The notes: generated from the sequence alone by a model not told the origin. Positions 7,109-13,895 are shown, counted from the stretch's first letter. The stretch is 16,623 nucleotides of DNA from Chloroflexota bacterium (GCA_021777365.1 JAJYDP010000029.1:1-16623), one strand, 5' to 3'. Program-made: numbers and translations.

Positions 7109-7135
7109 CTAGCGGTAGCTCGCGATATATCGTGA
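7105..7135 (+). promoter_or_regulatory. padR-type promoter with overlapping palindrome
   Basis: TTGACT at 7105-7110 (5 of 6 to consensus) is followed after 17 bp by TATCGT at 7128-7133, or after 15 bp by TATATC at 7126-7131. The -10 lies in a palindrome: CGATATATCG (7123-7132) is perfect and extends with one mismatch to TCGCGATATATCGTGA (7120-7135). AT-rich CGATATATCG palindromes are a usual kind of PadR operator, so self-repression is likely. Confidence 0.6.
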
Positions 7136-7180
7136 TGGCGCACGACAGGTGCGGCAGTCCATCACGAGGTGAAGACGAGC

Positions 7181-7969
7181 ATGTTCGATCAGGGACGACA
7201 CGGACGGTGGGAGGAGCAGGGGGGCGCCGCAGGGCGACACCGCGGGCACCATCGGGATCGCACCGGGCCGGGGCCCCTCGGTGGTCCGGGCGGCCCCTGG
7301 GGATCCGGGCCGCAGGGCGGACCGGGAGGGTTCGGCTCCCGGGGAGGCCCGCAGGGCTTCGGTCCGCAGGGCGGCGGGCCCGGTGGCCTCGGACCACGGG
7401 GCGGCGCCCGCGGTCACCGGCAGCGTCCGTTCGGCGATCTGTTCCGCGGGCGGGGGCCCATGGCGCGTCGTGGCGATGTGCGCGCCGCGATCCTGGCCCT
7501 GCTGGCGGAACGGCCCATGCACGGGTACCAGGTCATCCAGGAGCTGGAGGCGCGGAGCGGCGGGCGATGGCGCCCCAGCGCCGGGTCGGTCTACCCCACG
7601 CTCCAGCAGTTGGAGGACGAGGGCCTGGTGCACGGCGACGACGTCGGCGGCCGGCGGGTCTTCGACCTGACCGACGCGGGACGCGCCGAGGCGGCGCGCC
7701 GGAGCGATGCCGCGGGCGCGCCGTGGGACACGGCCGGGCGCGCGGCCGATGACGGCGCATTCGATCTGCGCCAGCTGGCGTTCCAGGTGGGAGCCGCGGC
7801 GATGCAGGTGGCCCACGTGGGATCGGCGGGTTCGCTCGAGGCGGCGCGCGCCATCCTCGTCGACGCTCGACGCAGCCTGTACCGGCTGCTCGCCGAGGAC
7901 GAGGCGGCCCCATCGGCCGATCCGGGTCCGGGCGCCGAAGCCCTCGGGCCGGACTCGCCGGAGGGCTGA
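7181..7969 (+). CDS. PadR family transcriptional regulator with Gly-rich N-terminal tail
   Basis: The 262-residue product has a PadR winged helix at about 94-175: RGDVRAAILALLAERPMHGYQVIQEL, then RPSAGSVYPTLQQLEDEGLV and the wing with GGRRVFDLTDAGR. The HGYQ and SVYPTLxxLExxGLV motifs are diagnostic. Residues 20-82 are a Gly/Pro/Gln/Arg low-complexity tail with repeated GGPxGFG-like blocks, absent from classical PadR proteins of about 110-180 residues. Residues 195-240 form helices likely used for dimerisation. The ATG at 7181 is chosen because GAGGTGAAG (7166-7174) is well placed; a GTG at 7169 overlaps that site. It probably represses itself and perhaps the neighbouring doxX-family gene. 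The ligand is unknown. Confidence 0.92.
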   Translation: MFDQGRHGRWEEQGGAAGRHRGHHRDRTGPGPLGGPGGPWGSGPQGGPGGFGSRGGPQGFGPQGGGPGGLGPRGGARGHRQRPFGDLFRGRGPMARRGDVRAAILALLAERPMHGYQVIQELEARSGGRWRPSAGSVYPTLQQLEDEGLVHGDDVGGRRVFDLTDAGRAEAARRSDAAGAPWDTAGRAADDGAFDLRQLAFQVGAAAMQVAHVGSAGSLEAARAILVDARRSLYRLLAEDEAAPSADPGPGAEALGPDSPEG

Positions 7970-7981
7970 CGGTTCGAGGAT

Positions 7982-8011
7982 CCCGGCGCCGGGCGATGTG
8001 CCGGCCGGCAC
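7982..8011. promoter_or_regulatory. Two adjacent perfect palindromes between padR-type and doxX-type genes
   Basis: CCCGGCGCCGGG (7982-7993) and GTGCCGGCCGGCAC (7998-8011) are perfect palindromes four bases apart, 12-42 bp after the PadR stop. With no loop and no U-rich tail they are poor terminators, so they may be binding sites; GC-rich palindromes also occur by chance in such DNA. Confidence 0.4.
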
Positions 8012-8204
8012 GGTCCTCCGGTATGGCGAACGGCACGTCACGTCGCCAAACGGCCCAGTGCAATGTGCGAACAAGCGCCCAACGGGGAGTGACTCTTGGC
8101 CATCTCCGCACGCACGGTCCTTCGCCGACCATGTCGACAGGAAGGACGGGACACGTGAGGCGGCTCACGGAAGGGGAGCCGGCGGGTCCCGACAAGGAGA
8201 TCAG

Positions 8205-8720
8205 ATGAACGGCACGTACGGCAAGGCCGCCGCGATCATGCGGATCGCACTCGGCTTCGGCTTCCTCTACGCGGGCCTGGAGAAGGTGCTCCAGCTGTCC
8301 GGCGGAGGCCCATTCAGCGCGGCGGGCTTCCTGAAGTTCGCGACCCTCGGCGCGCTCCCGGGCTCCAACCCCAAGGTCGTGGTCAACCCCACCCATGATC
8401 TGTGGGTCTCCCTCGCCGGCAACGGCACGCTGATGCCGATCATCAACTTCCTTGTCCAGTTCGGTGAGATCGCGATCGGCATCGCGCTGATCCTGGGCCT
8501 CGCCACCCGCTTCGCGGGGATCATGGGCGCGCTCCTGACGGGCCTCTTCTTCGTGGCCTCGTGGAGCTTCGCGACCGGCGTCATCAACGAGGACTTCCTC
8601 TACATGGCGCTCTCCGCCTACCTGGCAGTGATCGGCGCCGGCGCGGTGTGGGGCCTGGACGGCTACCTCGCCCGCACCCAGCTCCTGGCCAAGACCCCGC
8701 TGCGCGTGTTCGTGGCCTGA
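8205..8720 (+). CDS. DoxX family membrane protein
   Basis: The 171-residue product has four membrane helices, at about 8-29, 77-99, 103-122 and 131-151, with a helix-1 motif RIALGFGFLYAGLEKVL and helix-2 motif QFGEIAIGIALILGLATRFAG typical of DoxX/DoxD-type proteins. A long polar loop of about 45 residues (30-75) separates helices 1 and 2. Members are integral membrane proteins; some are tied to thiosulfate:quinone oxidoreduction or to oxidative-stress membrane complexes, but most, including this one, have no proven role. AAGGAG at 8194-8199 lies 5 nt before the ATG, a near-perfect ribosome-binding site. It stands 235 bp after the PadR gene and is followed by a strong terminator. Confidence 0.9.
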   Translation: MNGTYGKAAAIMRIALGFGFLYAGLEKVLQLSGGGPFSAAGFLKFATLGALPGSNPKVVVNPTHDLWVSLAGNGTLMPIINFLVQFGEIAIGIALILGLATRFAGIMGALLTGLFFVASWSFATGVINEDFLYMALSAYLAVIGAGAVWGLDGYLARTQLLAKTPLRVFVA

Positions 8721-8765
8721 CCCCCCGACGTCCGGGTCCGTCTGGGCCCGCCGCATGTGGCGGGC

Positions 8766-8820
8766 CTGACGGGCGGGCCGATCCTCCGGCCCTTCCACGG
8801 ACGATCGTCCGGCCCGTCAG
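8766..8820. other. Long inverted repeat between doxX-type gene and terminator
   Basis: CTGACGGGC (8766-8774) is an exact reverse complement of GCCCGTCAG (8812-8820), closing a 37-base interior that contains the perfect palindrome GGACGATCGTCC (8799-8810). Transcribed, this would fold into a branched structure just ahead of the terminator stem. Confidence 0.5.
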
Positions 8821-8821
8821 A

Positions 8822-8855
8822 CAGAAACCGCCGGAGTGCGCTCCGGCGGTTTCTG
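8822..8855. terminator. Strong bidirectional intrinsic terminator
   Basis: A perfect 15-bp stem, 8822-8836 against 8841-8855, with loop TGCG. The outer part of the stem holds AAA on one arm and TTT on the other, so it can end rightward transcription from the doxX-type gene and leftward transcription from the GH25-like gene. Confidence 0.85.
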
Positions 8856-8887
8856 CATGTCCGGGACCCGGAGCGGGCGGCGGCACC

Positions 8888-8932
8888 GGCGAGCGCCGGC
8901 TCGGCGAGCGCCGGCTCGGCGAGCGCCGGCTC
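8888..8932. repeat. 15-bp tandem repeat, three perfect copies
   Basis: The unit ggcgagcgccggctc occurs exactly at 8888-8902, 8903-8917 and 8918-8932. It lies 28 bp past the stop of the GH25-like gene and before the shared terminator, so it would be in that gene's 3' untranslated region. Confidence 0.9.
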
Positions 8933-8960
8933 GGCCCGCACCGGCTGCGTGACCTGCCGA

Positions 8961-9683
8961 TCAGCAGACGGTGTCCGCGTCGAGGCCGCCCGGCGCGAAC
9001 TGGACCATCCGGACGATGCCCCCGGTGAAACCCCGGGATGCGGTGCACGCGTGGCGCGCCGCCGCCGCGCTGCGGGTCACGGTCGCGTACCAGGTCGGCA
9101 CCCCGGGACGGAACCGGCCGGCGATGTGGCTCCACTGGTAGGCCGTGCTGTAGATGCCGACCGGGAGGCCGCGGCCCCGCAGGAAGGCGAGGGCCCCGGC
9201 GACGGCGCGTGCGTTCACGGGCGGGCTCGACGACCAGTTCGCGCCGAACTCGACGTCCAGCCACCACGTGGTGCGAACGGCCGACGCGCCGAGGCGGCTC
9301 CGGGCCAGCGAGTACGCGGCCCTGGCGGCGGCGTACCCGTAGTTGTACGCGGTGCACAGCGATGCGGACGGCGCGCAGGAGCCGGCGGGGCCCGTGCGGC
9401 CCAGCCTGGCCGTCGTCCTGCCGGTCGCGGCGATGTTCATGTAGAGCTGTGCGACGCCGGTGCGCCGCGCCGCCCCGAACTCGGCCGCCAGGCACGGGTT
9501 GGCCGTGAAGGGGAGCCCGCCCGTCACGCCCACCACGGCGAAGCGCTGCGTGGGCTCGGGCATGCCGCAGTTCGGCCAGCTCACGTCGTAGCCCACCGAG
9601 CGCGCCGCCGGGAACATCCCCGCGGCGCGCGCGCCGGGAGCGGTGACCGTGCCGACCGGGGCGCACGCCAGCACCACGATCAC
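8961..9683 (-). CDS. Secreted GH25-like (TIM-barrel) protein
   Basis: The product (240 residues from GTG 9683) resembles secreted GH25-like/DUF1906-type proteins of Actinobacteria and Chloroflexota: SVGYDVSWPNCG at 29-40, a conserved VVGVTGGLPFTANPCL, TTWWLDVEFGANWSS with D143 and E145 at the place of the GH25 catalytic acids, and VGIYSTAYQWSHI at 175-187. Cys pairs suggest disulphides outside the cell. Whether it cleaves peptidoglycan is unknown. The GTG start leaves a hydrophobic segment (IVVLACAPVGTV) without the usual basic N-region; an in-frame ACG at 9728, with AAGGGAG 7 nt upstream, would add TNRAGAAVLRRWWLA and complete a proper Sec signal peptide. No ATG, GTG or TTG lies in frame just upstream. 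The 3' end abuts a tandem repeat and the shared terminator. Confidence 0.85.
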   Translation of the reverse strand: MIVVLACAPVGTVTAPGARAAGMFPAARSVGYDVSWPNCGMPEPTQRFAVVGVTGGLPFTANPCLAAEFGAARRTGVAQLYMNIAATGRTTARLGRTGPAGSCAPSASLCTAYNYGYAAARAAYSLARSRLGASAVRTTWWLDVEFGANWSSSPPVNARAVAGALAFLRGRGLPVGIYSTAYQWSHIAGRFRPGVPTWYATVTRSAAAARHACTASRGFTGGIVRMVQFAPGGLDADTVC

Positions 9684-10053
9684 CGCCAGCCACCAGCGCC
9701 GCAGGACGGCCGCACCTGCTCGATTCGTCGGGTCGCTCCCTTCGCCGATCGTCCGGCCGTGCCGGTCTCGGCCGGACGGTGACGCCCGGGAGCGCGCCGC
9801 CCGGGACGCTGCACGGTCCCGTCGCCGCTACGCTATCGGTGCCGATCGGCCCCGCCCGTGGCCCAGAGGGACCATCCCGACTGGCACGATGGTGCAGGTG
9901 CGCGGCCGCCCCGAAGGGCACCGGCATCAGCCGGGCCGGCCGCTCGGCGAGTGCACCGGTCCACGACCAGGCGAACCGAAGGCCCGCGCCGTCCGGCGCG
10001 GGCCTTCGGTGGAACGTTGAGCGCGGGTCGGTCGCGCGCCGACCGACCGGGTG
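9684..10053. other. Region between GH25-like gene and sugar-transport operon end
   Basis: This holds the probable true 5' end of the GH25-like gene (to 9728) with its ribosome-binding site at 9736-9742, a CCCGGG pair at 9785-9790 and 9800-9805, and the terminator of the transport operon. No other gene is supported; frames crossing it lack ribosome-binding sites and family signal. Confidence 0.6.
9975..10010 (-). terminator. Intrinsic terminator of the sugar-transport operon
   Basis: A perfect 16-bp stem, 9975-9990 against 9995-10010, with loop GTCC, 43 bp beyond the permease stop. The stem includes AAGG/CCTT and is GC-rich at its top. There is no long U tract, as is usual in this genome's other strong stems. 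Confidence 0.8.
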
Positions 10054-11415
10054 TCAGCCCTTCGTGAGGGGCCCTGTCGCCCCGCTGCGGCGCGACAGCG
10101 CGTCGATCGTCACGGCCGCGAGCAGGACCAGCGCGGTCGCGATGAACTGGTACTGCACCGACATCCCGAGCAGGAACAGGCCGTTGTAGATGGCGCCGAT
10201 GGTCAGGCCGCCGAGCAGGCCGTGGATGACCCGCCCGCGCCCGCCCATGAGGCTGGTGCCCCCGATGACCGCCGCGGCGACGGCGAACAGGACGTACTGG
10301 CCGCCGTTGATGTTGGTGGTGATGCCGCCCAGCGACGAGACGTAGATGATGCCGGCCAGCCCGCTGACGGCCGCGCAGATGATGAAGGCCCAGGTCTTGA
10401 CGGCGTTGACGCCGACGCCGGCCCGCCGCGCGGCCTCCGGGTTGCCGCCCACCGCGTAGACGTGGCGCCCGAACTGCGTGCGCTCGAGGAGCAGCATCGA
10501 TGCGCCGAGCACGGCGAGGACCAGCGGCAGGACCCACGGAACGCCGACGATGGGCAGGTACACGCCCCGGTTCAGGTTGCAGATGGCGACCACGATGGCG
10601 CCGGCGACCGCGATGAAGGCGATCTTCGCGAGCGTCAGTCCCACCGGCGGAGCCACGAGGCCGCTGCGCCGCCGTCCGCTGTCGCGGAGCCACATCGACC
10701 CGCCGAGCAGGACGACCAGGGCCACCAGCGCGATCCAGCTGATCTCGGGCTGGATATACGTGTAGACGATGCCGTAGTAGGCACGCTGGTCGGGCGAGAT
10801 CGTGCTCGTGACGGTGACTCCCCCGGCGGCCCCGAGGATGATGATCATGACCCCGAAGAAGAACATCTGGCCGGCGAGCGTGACCACGAACGACGGCAGC
10901 CGCAGGCGCGTGATGATGAACCCCTGGAGGGCACCGATGGCGGCGCAGACGAGCAGCGCCACGGCCATCGCGCCCCACCAGGGCCAGTTGTGCAGGAGAT
11001 CAGAGGGGGCCGGCTCGGCCTGCACGAGCTGTGCCGCGACGATCCCCCCGATCGCCGCGATGTAGCCGATGGAGAGATCGATCTCGCCGAGCAGGAGGAC
11101 GAAGATCTCGGCGATCCCCAGCACGATGAAGACGGCGCTCTGGTCGAACAGGTTGACCAGGTTGACCGCGGTCAGGTAGACGTGGTTGGGCGTCACGATC
11201 TGGAAGACGATCGTGACGGCGACCAGCGCCGCCACCACGGGCAGGACGCCGGCATCACCGCTTCGCACCCGGCCGAACCAGGCCCGCAGGTACTGGCCCA
11301 GCGACTGGGCCACGATCTCCGGCGGGATCACGTCCACCGCCGCGGCGGTGAGGTCCTGTCCGGCGTCCGGCCCCCCGTTCGGCACCTTGCTGATGTCGCC
11401 TCCGACCCCTGACAT
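10054..11415 (-). CDS. Xylose-type sugar ABC transporter permease
   Basis: The 453-residue inner-membrane protein belongs to the BPD_transp_2 (ribose/xylose, XylH-like) permeases. It has a polar N-tail of about 55 residues and roughly ten hydrophobic helices. Family signatures seen are GEIDLSIG at 110-117, the segment LPSFVVTLAGQMFFFG at 173-188, and the ATPase-contact loop GRHVYAVGGNPEAARRAGV at 316-334. The first helices around VYLTAVNLVNLFDQSA and the VISG-like end AVIGGTSLMGGRGRV also fit. The ATG follows the ATPase stop by three bases, and its ribosome-binding site GAGGAGGGA lies inside the end of that gene, so the two are translated together. Sugar specificity is inferred from the XylH-like pattern and the XylF-like partner. 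Confidence 0.92.
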   Translation of the reverse strand: MSGVGGDISKVPNGGPDAGQDLTAAAVDVIPPEIVAQSLGQYLRAWFGRVRSGDAGVLPVVAALVAVTIVFQIVTPNHVYLTAVNLVNLFDQSAVFIVLGIAEIFVLLLGEIDLSIGYIAAIGGIVAAQLVQAEPAPSDLLHNWPWWGAMAVALLVCAAIGALQGFIITRLRLPSFVVTLAGQMFFFGVMIIILGAAGGVTVTSTISPDQRAYYGIVYTYIQPEISWIALVALVVLLGGSMWLRDSGRRRSGLVAPPVGLTLAKIAFIAVAGAIVVAICNLNRGVYLPIVGVPWVLPLVLAVLGASMLLLERTQFGRHVYAVGGNPEAARRAGVGVNAVKTWAFIICAAVSGLAGIIYVSSLGGITTNINGGQYVLFAVAAAVIGGTSLMGGRGRVIHGLLGGLTIGAIYNGLFLLGMSVQYQFIATALVLLAAVTIDALSRRSGATGPLTKG

Positions 11416-11418
11416 GCG

Positions 11419-12279
11419 TCAGTCCCTCCTCGAGTTGGCGTCGGACGCGCCGACTGCGCGGGTCGATTGGCCGGTGGTCATGTAGTCGACCACGCTCTGG
11501 CGATCGAAGGATGACGCGACGTCCTGCGCCACCATGCGACCGAGGTGCAGCACGGCGATCCGGTCCGCGACCTCGAAGACGTCGTTGAGGTTGTGGGAGA
11601 TGATCATCACGGCCAGGCCGTGGTCCTTCAGCCGCTTGACCAGGTCGAGCACCATCCTGGTCTGCGCCACGCCGAGCGCCGCCGTCGGCTCGTCGAGCAT
11701 CACCAGCTTGGAGTTCCACATGACCGCCTTGGCCACCGCCACCGCCTGCCGCTGCCCGCCGGACAGGGTGGAGACTGGCTGGCGGATGGAGCGGACGGTG
11801 GTCACGTGGAGGCTGGCCAGAGTCTCGCTGGCGGCCCGCTCCATGCTGTCCTCGTTGAGGAACAGGCCACGGCTCAGCCGCTCCCGGCCGAGGAACATGT
11901 TCTGGACGATGTCGAGGTTGTCCGCGAGTGCGAGGTCCTGGTAGACGGTCTCGATCCCGAGCGATGCGGAGTCCCGCGGGCTGCGGATGTGGACCGGCCG
12001 TCCCTCCCAGAAGATCTCGCCGCTGTCCGGCTGATGGATGCCGGCGATCGTCCTGGTGAGCACCGACTTGCCGGCGCCGTTGTCCCCGCACAGCGCCGTG
12101 ACCTGGCCCTTCGGGAGGTCCAGGTCCACGTCGTAGAGCGCCTGGACGGCGCCGAAGTGTTTGCTGATGCCTCGCAGGCGAAGCAGGGGCTCGGCGGTGG
12201 TCGACGCGTCCGTGGGGCTGCGCCCGGCGGCCCCCGGGGCGCCTCGCGCGGACCCGTCTGCGGGGGTGAGCATCTCCAT
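11419..12279 (-). CDS. Sugar ABC transporter ATP-binding protein, single domain
   Basis: The 286-residue product is one complete ABC ATPase domain: Walker A GDNGAGKS at 65-72, Q-loop at Q114, signature LSGGQ at 172-176, Walker B LVMLDE at 192-197 and H-loop H229. XylG, RbsA and similar sugar ATPases usually carry two such domains in about 500 residues; this one has only one, like FrcA-type proteins, and would act as a homodimer on the permease. Start 12279 is chosen over the longer 12324 frame because GGAGGAGG lies 4-7 nt before this ATG. The N-tail of about 30 residues is disordered. It lies 223 bp after the binding-protein gene, with a strong hairpin between them. Confidence 0.92.
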   Translation of the reverse strand: MEMLTPADGSARGAPGAAGRSPTDASTTAEPLLRLRGISKHFGAVQALYDVDLDLPKGQVTALCGDNGAGKSVLTRTIAGIHQPDSGEIFWEGRPVHIRSPRDSASLGIETVYQDLALADNLDIVQNMFLGRERLSRGLFLNEDSMERAASETLASLHVTTVRSIRQPVSTLSGGQRQAVAVAKAVMWNSKLVMLDEPTAALGVAQTRMVLDLVKRLKDHGLAVMIISHNLNDVFEVADRIAVLHLGRMVAQDVASSFDRQSVVDYMTTGQSTRAVGASDANSRRD

Positions 12280-12421
12280 CGTTCCTCCTCCGGGCACTCG
12301 GGTGGCTGGAGTGGTTCCGGTCATTCTGCGCCAGGCCCGATCGAGCCATCAGTCCGACGGGCAGCCCGGGCGCCAGGCGCCGGTCGATCGACCCGCCGGC
12401 GCTCTGCTGACGCCAACAATG

Positions 12422-12458
12422 ACCATGTCGCACCCGCGAGGCGCGGGTGCGACATGGT
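12422..12458 (-). terminator. Intercistronic hairpin between binding protein and ATPase genes
   Basis: A perfect 17-bp stem, 12422-12438 against 12442-12458, with a 3-base loop, 44 bp after the binding-protein stop. No U-rich tail is present. In such operons a stem here commonly protects the upstream message from 3' decay or partly stops transcription, giving more binding protein than transporter. Which of the two applies is not visible. Confidence 0.75.
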
Positions 12459-12502
12459 GTCCATCGAGAGGCGATCGCAGCGCTGCCGCCGCGATCGGGC
12501 CC

Positions 12503-13807
12503 TCAGGGCTGGATGTTGGCGGCCGAGCAGACGCTCGTGCCGACCGCCGCGCAGAGGTCCTTGGCAGAAACGAAGTTGTCCTTGATGACCGTGGAGGCCA
12601 TGTTGGAGGCGTTGACCCAGAGCGGGGTCAGGAGGACAGCCGGCTCAGTGACCGAGGCGTTGGTCGGGTCGGTCGTCGTGCCGTTCACCAGCGCTGCGGG
12701 CGGCGTCTGGCCGGCGCGCAGGTAGCTGGCGAGGGCAACGGCTGCCTGGGCCTCGAGGTAGATCGGCTTGTAGACCGATCCGCACTGGTAGCCCTGGAGG
12801 ATGCTCTCCATGCCCTGGAGGGTGGCGTCCTGTCCCGTGGTCGGGATCTTCTTGGCCGGAACGCCCGCCGCCTTGAGGACGGTGATCACGGAGTTGGCGA
12901 GACCGTCGTTGGCCTCGATGGTCGCGTTGATCGACTTGTTGGCCGTGTAGGCCTGCTGGAAGATGGTCTGGCCCTTGGCGTTGTCCCATCCGGGAGCGAT
13001 CTGCTCGCCCGCCAGCGTGTAGGTCACGCCGTTGTGCGTGGCGGTCGTACCGGGCTTGACCTGCGCCACGCTCTGGCCCCAGACCGCCCCGTTGTAGCCC
13101 TTGGCGAAGTCGATCGCGTTCGGGTCGGTGTCCTGGCCACCGTCAAGCGTGAACACCTTGGGAGCCGTGACGCCCCAGTCGCTCACGCACTGCAGGAAGC
13201 CCTGGCCGATCAGCTTGCCGACCTGGACGTTGTCGAAGCTGACGTAGTACGTGTTGGTGCCCTGGAAGGTGGCGCGGTCGTAGCTGATGTACGGGATGCC
13301 CGCGGCGGCGGCCAGCGACTGGATCTGCTTGCCGGTCGGCCCGTCGAGCGGATCCACGAGCAGCACCTTCGCGCCCGCGGCGATGTCCGCCTGTGCGATC
13401 GCGACCTCGGTGTTGGTGGTTCCGACGGCGTTCTGGATCTTGAAGTCGCTGGCGGAGTAACCGGCCGTCTGGAAGGCCTTGGTCAGGTACGGAAGGTCAT
13501 AGCTGGTGTACCTCGCCGACGTGGTCACGTCGGGGAGGATGACTCCGACCAGCCCGCTGCCCGCCGAAACGACGCTGGTCAGCTGGGACATGGCCGAGAA
13601 ACTGGCGTCGAACGACGTGACACTCAGCGACGTCGCCGCTGCGCTGGCCGGGGCTGCGCTGGCCGGGGCTGCGCTGGCCGGGGCTGCGCTGGCCGGGGCC
13701 GGGGTCGCCGGCGCCGCCGTCGGCGCCGTGGTCGCGGCACTGCTGCACGCACCCGCGACGATCGAGATCGTCGCGACCGCGGCCAGCACCGATGTGCGGA
13801 TCTTCAC
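12503..13807 (-). CDS. Xylose-type sugar-binding lipoprotein of the ABC transporter
   Basis: The 434-residue product starts at a GTG (VKIRTSVLAAV) with GAGGAGG 5-6 nt upstream. A lipoprotein signal peptide ends in SIVAGAC, so C21 is lipidated and the protein is anchored outside the membrane. Residues 22-60 are a Thr/Ala/Pro/Ser linker containing four PASAA repeats from a 15-bp DNA repeat. The rest is a type I periplasmic-binding fold of the Peripla_BP_4/XylF kind: LVGVILPD near 86, AGAKVLLVDPLDG, AGIPYISYDR, and the XylF-like TGQDATLQGMESILQGYQCGSVYKP. It captures the sugar for the permease and ATPase encoded downstream. The ligand is probably xylose or a similar sugar, which sequence alone cannot prove. 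The ROK regulator gene ends 88 bp upstream. Confidence 0.93.
   Translation of the reverse strand: MKIRTSVLAAVATISIVAGACSSAATTAPTAAPATPAPASAAPASAAPASAAPASAAATSLSVTSFDASFSAMSQLTSVVSAGSGLVGVILPDVTTSARYTSYDLPYLTKAFQTAGYSASDFKIQNAVGTTNTEVAIAQADIAAGAKVLLVDPLDGPTGKQIQSLAAAAGIPYISYDRATFQGTNTYYVSFDNVQVGKLIGQGFLQCVSDWGVTAPKVFTLDGGQDTDPNAIDFAKGYNGAVWGQSVAQVKPGTTATHNGVTYTLAGEQIAPGWDNAKGQTIFQQAYTANKSINATIEANDGLANSVITVLKAAGVPAKKIPTTGQDATLQGMESILQGYQCGSVYKPIYLEAQAAVALASYLRAGQTPPAALVNGTTTDPTNASVTEPAVLLTPLWVNASNMASTVIKDNFVSAKDLCAAVGTSVCSAANIQP
13638..13697. repeat. 15-bp tandem repeat, four perfect copies, in lipoprotein linker
   Basis: The unit gctgcgctggccggg is repeated exactly at 13638-13652, 13653-13667, 13668-13682 and 13683-13697. 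On the coding (minus) strand it encodes five residues per copy (PASAA), so copy-number change keeps the frame and alters only linker length. Confidence 0.92.
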
Positions 13808-13895
13808 TGGTTCCTCCTCGTTGCAGTTACTGGAGCTGTGCGGCGTATGCAACCACGCTGGGGCCCGGCCTCGGGGAGTCCGGGCGGCACCGTGC
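13808..13895 (-). promoter_or_regulatory. ROK gene to binding-protein gene junction
   Basis: This 88-bp gap has the binding-protein ribosome-binding site (GAGGAGG, complement of 13812-13819), an inverted repeat GTTGCA (13820-13825) / TGCAAC (13848-13853), and a 6-bp stem GCCCGG (13863-13868) / CCGGGC (13880-13885) just past the ROK stop. A weak promoter (TTGCAT, 17 bp, TAACTG, minus strand) can be drawn, so the transport genes may be transcribed both from the ROK promoter and from here. Confidence 0.35.

Noticed and set aside
10051..11412. Plus-strand frame opposite the permease
   Set aside because: Asp/His/Arg-rich repeated composition is the complement of a hydrophobic membrane protein; the permease motifs are decisive for the other strand.
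13638..13697. Possible frameshift or insertion element in the binding-protein gene
   Set aside because: The repeat is in frame, 60 bp long, and encodes a normal flexible lipoprotein linker.
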